DNA from: Clostridiales bacterium
GTDB lineage: Bacteria > Bacillota > Clostridia > Oscillospirales > CAG-272
Assembly (NCBI GenBank): GCA_003522145.1
Contig: DPGD01000030.1
Span: 1-15,591, forward strand
DNA: 15,591 nucleotides
Direction: 5' to 3'
Every line of letters starts with the position of its first letter. The first letter of the stretch is position 1. The position numbers and the translations under genes are program-made. Positions 1-7,384 of this stretch are shown in pieces. A model generated the notes under the pieces. That model was not told the DNA's origin, searched no databases, and saw nothing but the letters and a program-made list of their open reading frames with translations.

Positions 1-53
1 AAAGTTTTCGGATCGACCCCTTTTGAAAAAGGGGTCGCCAGGTGCAGGGCGGG
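1..53. repeat. Left copy of terminal inverted, hairpin-forming repeat
   Basis: This segment recurs in inverted orientation at the right end of the window, apart from one small indel/substitution and a flipped two-base loop. Its core at 14-37 is a hairpin with arms CGACCCCTTTT and AAAAGGGGTCG, preceded by AAAGTTTTCGGAT and followed by a GGTGCAGGGCGGG tail. It lies just past the stop codon of the MFS gene, so the hairpin may also act as a 3' end structure for that transcript, although no clean U-tract follows on the minus strand. Similar GGTGCAGGG-type elements are, as I recall, dispersed in genomes of gut Clostridia; that is memory, not a search result. Confidence 0.8.
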
Positions 54-68
54 CATTTCAAAGACAGT

Positions 69-1295
69 TCAGCCGTTTTTTCGGTTATAGATTGGTTTGA
101 TGTGTTTTCTTCCTCCGAGGACGAACACCAGCGCCGCAAGGATACACACGCCCATAAAAATACTCAGCGTTCCGCGCATCGGCAAAACCGTTGCCACCGC
201 CCCAGCGGTAAGTTCGCCCAACAGCGTACCGCCGGTAGTCATCATGAGGAAAGCGCCGTTGAAGCGTCCCCGATGGTCATCCGGCACATAGGCCTGAGTG
301 GACGAAACCCGGATATTGAAGGCCGTGGAATTGCAGAGTCCCATGACAAAGCACATCCCTCGCATGGCCATCAAGGGAGTGAAGAGATACACGCCCTCCA
401 GAGCGGCGGAAAGGATATAGACAAAAAGCGACAGGGCGAATTTGGCCTGGGCGGGGATACGCCATTTATAGTGAAAGAAGCCGCCCAGAATCCGTCCCAC
501 ACCCAAGAAGAACCAGACGGACATATAGGTATACTCCCCGTTTTCATAGGTTTCCTTAAACCAGGGAAGTGTCAGCACCGTAGTGGCGCCGTTGGCAAAA
601 AAAGAGAAGAAGAAAAACAAACTGATGCAAAGAAGTCCCTTTTCCGAAATAAGGTAGCGCAGGCCTGCCAGACTGTCGGAAATATAAGTTTTCCCACTAT
701 AGGAGGCCTTTTCTCCCCTTGCTTTTTCCACATCGCTGATTCGTGTTTCAAAAAAAGCGGCCGTAAAAAAGCAGGCGCTGTTGGCAATCAACACCGGCAA
801 AATTCCGAAGGCTTTATACAAGAAGGTCGCCACCGGCACCATCACATAGGAGACGGTCTCCAAGGTACTGGAAACCGAATAGGCTTTGGAATAATTTCCG
901 TCGGAAACAAGCATGGGGTAAAAGCTATTGAACGCCACCAAATAGGCGCTGTTGATGATGCCGATGACAAAGGTCATCGTGGCCAACAGGGGAAAGCTGA
1001 AAAATCCAAAAATGATCAGCAAAGCCAAAATCAAATAGAGCGAAGCAGAAGTTGCATCCAGAAGGTAGATGGTTCGCCTTCTTGAAAACCGATCCATCAA
1101 GGGGCCGGCAAACAGCGGTGCGAAAATCTGAGGCAGTGTGTAAAAGAACACATACAGTGAGTAGAGATAGGGGGATTTGGTATAGTCCAGCACATACAGA
1201 CTGATGGCAAATCCGACCATGGCATTGCCGAACATTGAAACTGCGCTTCCCAAAGTGATGATGGTGTAGTCTTTCGTCCAGAGTTTGTTTTTCAT
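69..1295 (-). CDS. Major facilitator superfamily transporter, efflux-like
   Basis: The protein of 408 residues is almost entirely hydrophobic, with about 12 predicted membrane helices, the usual MFS size. Residues 64-80 (GPLMDRFSRRRTIYLLD) are the loop between helices 2 and 3 and match MFS motif A, with an Asp followed by a basic run. The gene would move a small solute across the cytoplasmic membrane using the proton gradient. Its overall look resembles MFS proteins of the multidrug or macrolide efflux type, but the substrate cannot be read from the sequence. The ATG has a weak purine-rich leader (AAGGAAAAGTAGGAC). It follows rsmG after 183 bases, and the gap holds a promoter-like repeat and a GC hairpin, so it may be transcribed separately from the dxs-rsmG genes. 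Confidence 0.88.
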   Translation of the reverse strand: MKNKLWTKDYTIITLGSAVSMFGNAMVGFAISLYVLDYTKSPYLYSLYVFFYTLPQIFAPLFAGPLMDRFSRRRTIYLLDATSASLYLILALLIIFGFFSFPLLATMTFVIGIINSAYLVAFNSFYPMLVSDGNYSKAYSVSSTLETVSYVMVPVATFLYKAFGILPVLIANSACFFTAAFFETRISDVEKARGEKASYSGKTYISDSLAGLRYLISEKGLLCISLFFFFSFFANGATTVLTLPWFKETYENGEYTYMSVWFFLGVGRILGGFFHYKWRIPAQAKFALSLFVYILSAALEGVYLFTPLMAMRGMCFVMGLCNSTAFNIRVSSTQAYVPDDHRGRFNGAFLMMTTGGTLLGELTAGAVATVLPMRGTLSIFMGVCILAALVFVLGGRKHIKPIYNRKNG

Positions 1296-1324
1296 GTCCT
1301 ACTTTTCCTTGATTTTTGTTTCCC

Positions 1325-1340
1325 GGCGGCTTCGGCCGCC
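1325..1340 (-). other. GC-rich hairpin in the MFS gene leader
   Basis: GGCGGC, a four-base loop, then GCCGCC form a very stable stem about 30 bases before the MFS start codon. On the minus strand no T-run follows, so it is unlikely to be an intrinsic terminator. If the TATAAG at 1344-1349 is the -10 box, the hairpin would sit at the extreme 5' end of the MFS mRNA, where such stems commonly protect RNA. That role is inference. Confidence 0.5.
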
Positions 1341-1355
1341 TGTCTTATACCGGAT
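1339..1355 (-). promoter_or_regulatory. 17-base repeat copy A, candidate -10 region for the MFS gene
   Basis: The plus-strand sequence CCTGTCTTATACCGGAT occurs here and again at 12400-12416, base for base. Read on the minus strand it is ATCCGGTATAAGACAGG and contains a -10-like TATAAG, 44 bases upstream of the MFS start codon. No good TTGACA box lies 17 bases further upstream; CGAAAA is at that position. Its sigma factor is therefore uncertain. Confidence 0.45.
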
Positions 1356-1478
1356 AGTATGCCCGGTTTTCGGAATTTCACCGTCAAGGCAAAAATCCGG
1401 CTTTCTTTCGGTGTTTAACCGTCTTCGCAACATTTTTTCCAAAGAACCCGAACATACGCAAAATCGGGCTTTCGGCTT

Positions 1479-2186
1479 TTACAACGGATTTTTCAGGATC
1501 ACGCTGTTTTTCCGGGGATAGATCCCCGGCGTTGGCTGAACCTTTTCCACGAGAATATTCACCCGCCCGGCACCGCCTAAGGTATACTCCTCCACCGTCT
1601 TCTTTTTTCCGCCCAGGCGGAAGATGGCATTTCCGGCGCTCTTCAGTTCCTCTCTTCCGCCGGAGCCTTTCATTGACAGAAACACGCCTCCCACCCGCAC
1701 AAAGGGCAGGCACCATTCGCAAAGCACCGGCAACGCCGCCACCGCCCTGGCGGTTACAGCGTCAAAGCTCTCCCGATAGCGTTCCTCTCGGCCAAGCTCC
1801 TCTGCCCGGCCCGAAAGAGTTTGGACCCGGAGGTTCAGTTCCTTAGCACATATTTCAACAAATTGTAATTTCTTTCCCGTGCTGTCCAAACCCACCACCG
1901 TCAGGTCCGGCCGGGCAATGGCTAAGGGCAAAGCGGGAAAACCGCCGCCGCACCCCACATCCAGCACGCTTGCTCCGTAAGGCAGAAGATGTGCGGACTT
2001 CAGACAATCGGCATAGTGCTTGCGCAGAATCTCCTCTTCCTCTGTAATCGCCGTCAGATTGGTACACGCATTGAAGGACAGGAGCATTCGGGTCAACCGT
2101 TCAAATTTCAGGGCAAGCTCGTCGGTGGCGTATGCGTCCAGACCCTCTTCCAAAAAAATCCGCCTGTAGTTTTCGGCAAAGCTCAT
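1479..2186 (-). CDS. rsmG: 16S rRNA (guanine527-N7)-methyltransferase RsmG
   Basis: RsmG methylates N7 of G527 in 16S rRNA using S-adenosylmethionine in the cytoplasm; loss in other bacteria gives low-level streptomycin resistance. The 235-residue protein has the family layout and size. NLTAIT with a following KHYADCL segment lies at about residues 43-62, the SAM-binding VLDVGCGGGFP at 74-84, and the STGKKLQF helix shortly after. The ATG overlaps the mnmG stop codon as ATGA, and the ribosome site AAAAGGAAG lies inside the end of mnmG, so translation is probably coupled. The mnmG-rsmG pairing is a classic Firmicutes arrangement (gidA-gidB). The reading frame is complete. Confidence 0.97.
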   Translation of the reverse strand: MSFAENYRRIFLEEGLDAYATDELALKFERLTRMLLSFNACTNLTAITEEEEILRKHYADCLKSAHLLPYGASVLDVGCGGGFPALPLAIARPDLTVVGLDSTGKKLQFVEICAKELNLRVQTLSGRAEELGREERYRESFDAVTARAVAALPVLCEWCLPFVRVGGVFLSMKGSGGREELKSAGNAIFRLGGKKKTVEEYTLGGAGRVNILVEKVQPTPGIYPRKNSVILKNPL

Positions 2187-4129
2187 TCTTCCTTTTCCTC
2201 TCCGCTACCCTTTACGGCACCGGTTTTCGGTTCCGCACTTCTCTTTTTTTCAAGATAGATCAGCAACACCGAGATGTCCGCCGGACTTACGCCGGAAATT
2301 CTCAACGCCTGTCCGATGCTCTGAGGGCGCACGCTCTGCAATTTCTGCCGTGCTTCCAGGCGCAACCCCACGATCTCATTGTAGCACAGATCCGCCGACA
2401 GTTTTTTCTTCTCCAAAACCGCCATTTTCCGGGCTTCGGCCAGCTGTCTCTTGATATATCCTTCATATTTGATGCCGATTTCCGCTTCCTTGCGCACTTC
2501 CTCCGGCACCGCTTCTCCCGCCCGGTCAAAGGCCCGCAAATTCTCCCAGCACACTCCCGGCCGGCGTAAAAGCTCGCTCATGGTGGCAGATTCCTTGACC
2601 GGTGTGCTCCCAAGGGCCTCCAAGGTGCGGTTCAATTCGGGAAAGGACCCAAGCCGCAGGGTGCCGAGCCTTTCTTTTTCCCGTTCAATGGCCAGTTCCT
2701 TTTCCTTAACAGCCCGATAGCGTTCCTTGGGCAACAATCCCACCCGGTACCCCGCTTCGCAAAGCCGCAGATCGGCATTATCCTGCCGGAGCAACAGCCG
2801 GTACTCACTGCGGGAGGTCATCACTCTGTAGGGCTCATTGGTTCCCTTTGTAACTAAATCGTCCACCAGCATCCCGATGTAGGAAGAGTCCCTTGTAAGC
2901 ACCAACGGCTCCTCCTTTTTGATTTTCAGGGCAGCATTGATTCCGGCAAGAAGCCCCTGAGCCGCCGCTTCCTCATAGCCGGAGGTGCCGTTGAACTGGC
3001 CGGCGCCGTAAAGCCCTTCCACTTTTTTGGTTTCCAGAGTGGGTAACAGCTCCAAAGGATCCACGCAGTCATACTCTATGGCATAGGCCGGGCGCATAAT
3101 TTCCGCCTCTTCAAAGCCCTTGAGCGTATGCAGCATCCGTACCTGCACATCCTCGGGAAGCGAGGAGGAAAAGCCCTGCAAATACAGCTCCTTGGTGTCC
3201 TTTCCCATAGGCTCCACAAAGAGCTGATGCCGCTCTTTGTCGGCAAAGCGTACGATCTTATCCTCAATGCTGGGGCAGTAGCGAGGGCCGGTTCCGTGAA
3301 TCCGCCCGGTGTACAGGGGCGAACGGCAGAGATTCTCCCGAATCACCCGATGCGTATCTTCGTTGGTATAGACGATGTGACAGGCAATCTGTTGGATCTC
3401 ATTCAGCTTTCTTTTGTCGGTCCGGTAGGAAAAGGGCGTGATCTCCCGTTCCCCTTCCTGAAGCTCCAGTTTTGAGAAATCCACCGTGTCTGCGTGAATT
3501 CTCGGCGGGGTTCCGGTTTTGAACCGCCGCATGGAAAGCCCCAAGGAAGAAAGATTTTCCGAAAGAGCGCCTGCAGGCAACAGACTGTCGGGGCCGGCCG
3601 GACAGACGCATTCCCCCACAATCACCGAAGAGGACAGGTAGGTTCCGGCGCATACCACCGCCGCTGAGACCCGGTAAATGCCGCCGAGTCTGGTCTGCAC
3701 GCCCACGACCATGGCCCTTCCGTCGGCTTCTTCGGTGAGGATCTTCACGATCTCCGCCTGAATCAGACGCAGGTTCGGTGTCTCCTCCAATGTTTTCTTC
3801 ATGTTTTTCTGATATTCCCGACGGTCGGCCTGCACCCTTTTGGAATACACCGCCACGCCCTTGCCGGTGTTCAGGGTTCTGGACTGTAGCGTCACTCTGT
3901 CGGCCTGGTAGCCCATCTCTCCGCCCAGAGCGTCGATCTCAAAAACCAGATGACCCTTTCCCGTACCGCCTACCGAAGGGTTACAGGGCATATTGGCGAT
4001 GCTGTCCGCACTCATGGTAAACAGAATCGTATCCACGCCCATCCGGGCGCAGGCCAGAGCCGCTTCGCACCCTGCATGCCCGGCGCCCACCACGGCAACC
4101 GCCACCCGTCCCAATTCATATACATTCAT
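2183..4129 (-). CDS. mnmG: tRNA uridine-5-carboxymethylaminomethyl modification enzyme MnmG (GidA)
   Basis: MnmG is the FAD-dependent partner of MnmE in making the cmnm5 modification on the wobble uridine of certain tRNAs. It has the N-terminal FAD-binding motif GAGHAGCEAA (residues 15-24), a CNPSVGGTGKGHLVFEIDAL segment, KTGTPPRI, YCPSIEDK, and the C-terminal signature NGTSGYEEAAAQGL. At 648 residues it has normal family length. I place the start at ATG 4127-4129, because GAGG lies seven bases upstream. An in-frame TTG six bases earlier would abut that site. The gap to rlmH is short (about 40 bases), which suggests one transcript. The partner gene mnmE, often immediately upstream in Firmicutes, is not in this window. 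Confidence 0.97.
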   Translation of the reverse strand: MNVYELGRVAVAVVGAGHAGCEAALACARMGVDTILFTMSADSIANMPCNPSVGGTGKGHLVFEIDALGGEMGYQADRVTLQSRTLNTGKGVAVYSKRVQADRREYQKNMKKTLEETPNLRLIQAEIVKILTEEADGRAMVVGVQTRLGGIYRVSAAVVCAGTYLSSSVIVGECVCPAGPDSLLPAGALSENLSSLGLSMRRFKTGTPPRIHADTVDFSKLELQEGEREITPFSYRTDKRKLNEIQQIACHIVYTNEDTHRVIRENLCRSPLYTGRIHGTGPRYCPSIEDKIVRFADKERHQLFVEPMGKDTKELYLQGFSSSLPEDVQVRMLHTLKGFEEAEIMRPAYAIEYDCVDPLELLPTLETKKVEGLYGAGQFNGTSGYEEAAAQGLLAGINAALKIKKEEPLVLTRDSSYIGMLVDDLVTKGTNEPYRVMTSRSEYRLLLRQDNADLRLCEAGYRVGLLPKERYRAVKEKELAIEREKERLGTLRLGSFPELNRTLEALGSTPVKESATMSELLRRPGVCWENLRAFDRAGEAVPEEVRKEAEIGIKYEGYIKRQLAEARKMAVLEKKKLSADLCYNEIVGLRLEARQKLQSVRPQSIGQALRISGVSPADISVLLIYLEKKRSAEPKTGAVKGSGEEKEE

Positions 4130-4169
4130 TTGCAATCCTCATATACAACGGAAAAGCCCTTTGGGGGCA

Positions 4170-4595
4170 TTATTTGTGGTATTTTCCGTTGTGGTTGATG
4201 TTCAATGCCCGGTAAAGCTGTTCCAGAAGGATCACCCGCATCAACTGGTGGGGAAAGGTCATTCTGGAAAAGGACAACCGGTAATTACAGAGCTTTTTCG
4301 TCTCCTCCGGCAGGCCGTCCGAGCCTCCGATCACAAAGGAGACCGTTGAAAAACCCCGCTCGGGCAGATCGTCCATCATCTGCGCCAGTTCTGTGGAGGA
4401 CAGCTCCTTCCCCTCAATGCACAGCGCCACTGTATACTCCTTTTCCCGGATGTAGGAGGCAAGCGTCCGATCGTCCTTGGCCTCTAAAATTTCCACCCGG
4501 CCATAGGCCCCCAGCCGCTTCTTGTATTCGGCACAGGCCGCACGAAGATATTCTTCCTTCAGGGTACCGTGACACAGTATGCGCAAAGTCAGCAT
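4170..4595 (-). CDS. rlmH: 23S rRNA (pseudouridine1915-N3)-methyltransferase RlmH
   Basis: RlmH is a SPOUT-family methyltransferase that methylates pseudouridine 1915 in helix 69 of 23S rRNA on the assembled ribosome. The C-terminal half is unmistakable: FVIGGSDGL (residues 87-95), LSFSRMTFPHQLMR (107-120), ILLEQLYRA and a terminal KYHK. These form the trefoil knot and SAM site. The protein has 141 residues against about 155-160 for family members from E. coli, B. subtilis and S. aureus. The missing part is the linker near residues 38-45, between the first beta strand region and the ALCIEGKE strand. The ribosome site AAGGAG lies seven bases before the ATG. It sits between dxs and mnmG, all on the same strand. 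Confidence 0.96.
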   Translation of the reverse strand: MLTLRILCHGTLKEEYLRAACAEYKKRLGAYGRVEILEAKDDRTLASYIREKEYTVALCIEGKELSSTELAQMMDDLPERGFSTVSFVIGGSDGLPEETKKLCNYRLSFSRMTFPHQLMRVILLEQLYRALNINHNGKYHK

Positions 4596-4632
4596 GATTT
4601 CTCCTTCTTCAAAAGCCCGTTCCGAGAATTGT

Positions 4633-4656
4633 CCGGAAGCTTTTCCCGCCTTCCGG
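4633..4656 (-). other. Inverted repeat between dxs and rlmH
   Basis: CCGGAAG at 4633-4639 pairs with CTTCCGG at 4650-4656 across a ten-base loop, within the 131-base gap between dxs and rlmH. No T-run follows on the minus strand, so it is not a convincing terminator. It may be an RNA processing or stability hairpin. I see no clear promoter for rlmH in the gap. Confidence 0.3.
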
Positions 4657-4726
4657 CTCTCTTGGAGCTGATACTTATCCCTCGGTGGCTTTTCGGTTCC
4701 TGCACAAAGGCCAAGATCCTCTTTTC

Positions 4727-6583
4727 CTATGAATTTCCGATGGGATCGCCCGGCATTCCGAGCGCTTCCCGCATCTGCTTTGCCGAAATGCCGTAGGATT
4801 CATACACCGACTTTCCCTTTTCGGCCAACACAAATGGGTCGGAAAGGGCAAGGATTTTCACGCTCCGTCCCTTTTCCGCCAAAAGCCTTGCCCACAAAGC
4901 GCCTGCACCTCCGTTCAGAATTCCCTCCTCGGCAAACAGCAGAGGAACTCCTTCGGGCAGACATTGGAGCACCGCAGAAAGCAGGCTCTCATCGGGGCGC
5001 AGCATTTCAAGCACCAGCAGGGAAAGACGGTGCCCTTCTTTTTCCGCTTCGTTTTTGGCACGGAGGGCTTCTTCAAACAGGGCTCCGTAGGTGAGGATCA
5101 CCCCTTCCGGATGCTGTGCAAGACTCCCCCGTAAATGCTTTTCCTCGTCAAGATAGGAAAGCGCCCGGGCGCTTTCCGATTCTCCGCCGCTGCGGTAGCG
5201 GATAAAACAAATGCGCTCACTTTGCAACGCCTCTTCCAGATACCGGTCAAGCGCCTGAAAATCCAACGGCGCAAAAATCTGCGTTTCGGGCAGAGAAAGG
5301 GCCATGGCCACATCGTAAACTCCATGATGCGTCGGCCCGTCTGCAGGAGCCAGTCCCGCCCGGTCCACACAGAGGGTCAGGGGCAGACGCTGTAAGGCGG
5401 CATCATGGATGAGCTGGTCAAAGGATCGCTGCAAAAAGGTGGAGTAAACGGCAAAAACCGGCTTCATTCCGGCGGCGGAAAGAGCCGCAGAAAAGGTTAA
5501 GGCGTGCTCCTCGGCAATACCCACATCAAAAAACCGGTCGGGATGAGCCTTTTCAAAGGCGGTCAATCCGGTACCGTCCGCCATGGCGGCCGTAATCGCA
5601 CAGATCTTCCCGTCCCGGTCGCCCAGAGATGCAAGGGTCTTGCCGAAATGCTCCGAGAATGTGGGAACCGGCTGTTTTCCGGCAGGGGGAATCCCGTGGT
5701 ATTTTCCCGGCTCCTTTTCTGCCGGCTCGTAGCCCTTCCCCTTCACGGTTTTCACATGAACCACCGTACAGCCTTCGCTCTTTTTGGCTTCCTCAAAAAT
5801 CAGCTCCAGCTTTGCCCGATCATGTCCGTCGATCGGCCCAAGATAATTCATCCCCAGCTGCTCAAAATAGTTGTCATCGTAGATCGCCCTTTTGATCCTG
5901 GCCTTTTGACGGCTGGAAAAGCGGATCACCTTCTGCCCGAAAAGCGTTTTGGACAGGACCTTTTTCACTCTTCTTTTCAGATTGAAGTACCAACCGGTGG
6001 TGCGCATCTTCAGAAGAGCCCCGGCAAAGTGCCCGCCGTTTTTGGAAATGGACATCTCGTTTTCGTTCAGAACGATAATCAGGTGCAGGGACTCTCTGCA
6101 ATTGTTCAGTCCCTCATGGATCATTCCGCCGGTGAAGGCACCGTCCCCCACCACACAGATCGTGTAATTGCTTCTGCCGGCCAGCTTGTCCGCCTCCGCA
6201 AAACCGATTGCGGCGGAAAGTGAGGTGCTGGCGTGTCCGCCTCCGAAGGGGTCGTAAGGGCTTTCATCCCGGCGCTGAAAGCCCGACAGTCCGCCGGGCT
6301 GACGCAGGGTCGAAAACCGGTCAAAGCGGTCGGACAACAGCTTATGTACATAGCTCTGGTGTCCCACATCAAAAATCAACCGGTCCTCCGGCAAAGAAAA
6401 GACCCGGTGGATGGCCAGAGTCAGTTCCACAACGCCCAGATTGGACGCCAGATGTCCGCCGTTTTGGGTCACTCTCTCCAGAAGCTCCTGTCGGATCTCG
6501 GCACAGAGACGGTCACACTGGGCAGAATCCAGCTTTTTCAAGTCTTCTTCCCTATTCTGTTTTCCCAAATAGGTATAGCTCAT
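4727..6583 (-). CDS. dxs: 1-deoxy-D-xylulose-5-phosphate synthase
   Basis: Dxs condenses pyruvate and glyceraldehyde 3-phosphate to DXP, the entry step of the MEP isoprenoid pathway and a source for thiamine and pyridoxal synthesis. The 618-residue product has family length and all key parts: GGHLASNLGVVELT with His44, DVGHQ with His75, the thiamine-diphosphate/Mg motif GDGAFTGG (146-153) with Asn175, and the catalytic GIAEEHA in the pyrimidine-binding domain, then DRAGLAPADGPTHHG and a C-terminal transketolase domain. I chose ATG 6581-6583 because AGAGGG lies just upstream and a consensus promoter ends about 48 bases before it. A longer in-frame extension to 6886 would run across that promoter. 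It is the first gene of the minus-strand block. Confidence 0.97.
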   Translation of the reverse strand: MSYTYLGKQNREEDLKKLDSAQCDRLCAEIRQELLERVTQNGGHLASNLGVVELTLAIHRVFSLPEDRLIFDVGHQSYVHKLLSDRFDRFSTLRQPGGLSGFQRRDESPYDPFGGGHASTSLSAAIGFAEADKLAGRSNYTICVVGDGAFTGGMIHEGLNNCRESLHLIIVLNENEMSISKNGGHFAGALLKMRTTGWYFNLKRRVKKVLSKTLFGQKVIRFSSRQKARIKRAIYDDNYFEQLGMNYLGPIDGHDRAKLELIFEEAKKSEGCTVVHVKTVKGKGYEPAEKEPGKYHGIPPAGKQPVPTFSEHFGKTLASLGDRDGKICAITAAMADGTGLTAFEKAHPDRFFDVGIAEEHALTFSAALSAAGMKPVFAVYSTFLQRSFDQLIHDAALQRLPLTLCVDRAGLAPADGPTHHGVYDVAMALSLPETQIFAPLDFQALDRYLEEALQSERICFIRYRSGGESESARALSYLDEEKHLRGSLAQHPEGVILTYGALFEEALRAKNEAEKEGHRLSLLVLEMLRPDESLLSAVLQCLPEGVPLLFAEEGILNGGAGALWARLLAEKGRSVKILALSDPFVLAEKGKSVYESYGISAKQMREALGMPGDPIGNS

Positions 6584-6637
6584 AAGTCCCTCTTGACAAA
6601 ATATCCGACAAAATATCGGCAAATATCTATTCATAGT

Positions 6638-6666
6638 ATTATAGCGTGATTTTACACTCTTGTCAA
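6638..6666 (-). promoter_or_regulatory. Consensus sigma-A promoter for dxs
   Basis: On the minus strand a perfect TTGACA (6661-6666) and a perfect TATAAT (6638-6643) are separated by 17 bases, the ideal housekeeping spacing. The predicted start of transcription is near 6631, giving a leader of about 48 bases before the dxs ATG. It should drive dxs and, in the absence of a clear terminator, rlmH, mnmG and rsmG. Confidence 0.9.
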
Positions 6667-6879
6667 GCATTCGGCGCAGGGTTTTTCCGGATGCGCTTTT
6701 CCACAAAAGGGCGGCCGGGGAAATAGCCTTCTTCGGGGGCAAAAGGCCGTTTGGATTTTCCTTGTGAGCCGCATTTCGCCTGATTTTATACCGGCTCTCT
6801 CCCTCTCTGCTTTGTCCTTTGCCGGAAGCCTTCTTGCATTTTGTTTCCATTCTGTTTTCATTTGCGAAAGGCGCATCTC
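6667..6879. other. Intergenic spacer between divergent promoters
   Basis: The 391-base gene-free stretch 6584-6975 holds the dxs promoter, the metal operon promoter and this roughly 210-base spacer. I see no convincing gene, no T-box or common riboswitch core, and no good Zur- or Fur-type palindrome. The open frames that cross it are antisense or extend across the promoters and have no ribosome site. Confidence 0.5.
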
Positions 6880-6908
6880 TTGACAAAAAAATCTTTGAGT
6901 GCTATAAT
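6880..6908 (+). promoter_or_regulatory. Consensus sigma-A promoter for the metal-uptake operon
   Basis: A perfect TTGACA (6880-6885) and a perfect TATAAT (6903-6908) are 17 bases apart, matching the housekeeping consensus exactly. Transcription should begin near 6915, leaving a G- and A-rich leader of about 60 bases before the first start codon. Such a strong core promoter in front of a metal-uptake operon would normally need a repressor such as Zur, but I could not find a clear operator palindrome overlapping it. Confidence 0.88.
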
Positions 6909-6975
6909 TCGGGTGTGGAAGGGCCTTTGGGGAGCCGAAGGCAGGGAGCAGAAAAGCGGAAAGGAGCAGCGGAGT

Positions 6976-7269
6976 ATGACAAAAAAACAACGCTTTTGGA
7001 AGAGTTTTTTGGGCATTGCTCTGCTTTTTTCCCTGCTTTTCTTCGCCCTTTTCATCCTGGCTGAGGCAGACCACAACTGCACGGGGGACTGTTGCGCCGT
7101 CTGCAACCAGATCGGGCTTTGCAGAAGTCTTCTGGGGTCTTTGCTTTTGTGCGCCTCTTTGGTTCTCGGAGAGCAGGTGCTTCTCCGGCTCCGCTTCCCC
7201 CCGGATGACCGTATCTATACAACCGGAGGGCTCACACTTGTGGCTCTGAAGGTGAAATTTTCGGATTAA
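6976..7269 (+). CDS. Small two-helix membrane protein with Cys-rich HNC-x3-CC-x2-C loop
   Basis: This 97-residue protein begins with a basic cytoplasmic tip (MTKKQRFWK), has a first membrane helix at about 10-30, a loop at 31-50, a second helix at about 51-70 and a polar tail ending in TLVALKVKFSD. The loop holds His33, Cys35, Cys39, Cys40, Cys43 and Cys49, a thiol-rich cluster suited to metal binding or redox chemistry. By the positive-inside rule the loop faces outside. The start at ATG 6976 has AAAGGAG upstream and follows a consensus promoter; a longer frame from 6841 would start before the promoter. It is the first gene of the metal operon. I recall similar uncharacterised proteins near zinc transport genes in Clostridia, but no function is established and none is assigned here. 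Confidence 0.82.
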   Translation: MTKKQRFWKSFLGIALLFSLLFFALFILAEADHNCTGDCCAVCNQIGLCRSLLGSLLLCASLVLGEQVLLRLRFPPDDRIYTTGGLTLVALKVKFSD

Positions 7270-7278
7270 AATGACCAG

Positions 7279-7339
7279 GCAAGGGGAAGTCTGCCGCCAA
7301 AGCAGACTCTTTCGGCGTTTGCCGACACCCTTGCTTTTT
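7279..7339 (+). ncRNA. Predicted three-way-junction RNA element inside the metal operon
   Basis: Between the small membrane protein and the binding-protein gene an outer stem GCAAGGG (7279-7285) with CCCTTGC (7328-7334) encloses two hairpins: AGTCTGC with GCAGACT (7288-7294, 7302-7308), and TCGGC with GCCGA (7312-7316, 7321-7325). The outer stem is followed at once by TTTTT (7335-7339), as in an intrinsic terminator. It could reduce read-through so that the first gene is made in excess, could be a metal-responsive attenuator, or could simply stabilise RNA ends. The pairing is seen by eye; the role is inferred. It does not match a riboswitch class I recognise. Confidence 0.55.
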
Positions 7340-7384
7340 CTGCGTCCATTTTTAGATTTCACACGAAAAATCCGGAGGTGTATG

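Noticed and set aside
42..1085. 347-residue plus-strand open frame opposite the MFS gene
   Set aside because: Its composition (His/Gln/Lys-rich, no domain pattern) is that of an antisense shadow, and it has no ribosome site or promoter.
6584..6886. N-terminal extension of the dxs reading frame to 719 residues
   Set aside because: It would cross a perfect sigma-A promoter, has no ribosome site, and adds about 100 residues that no Dxs has.
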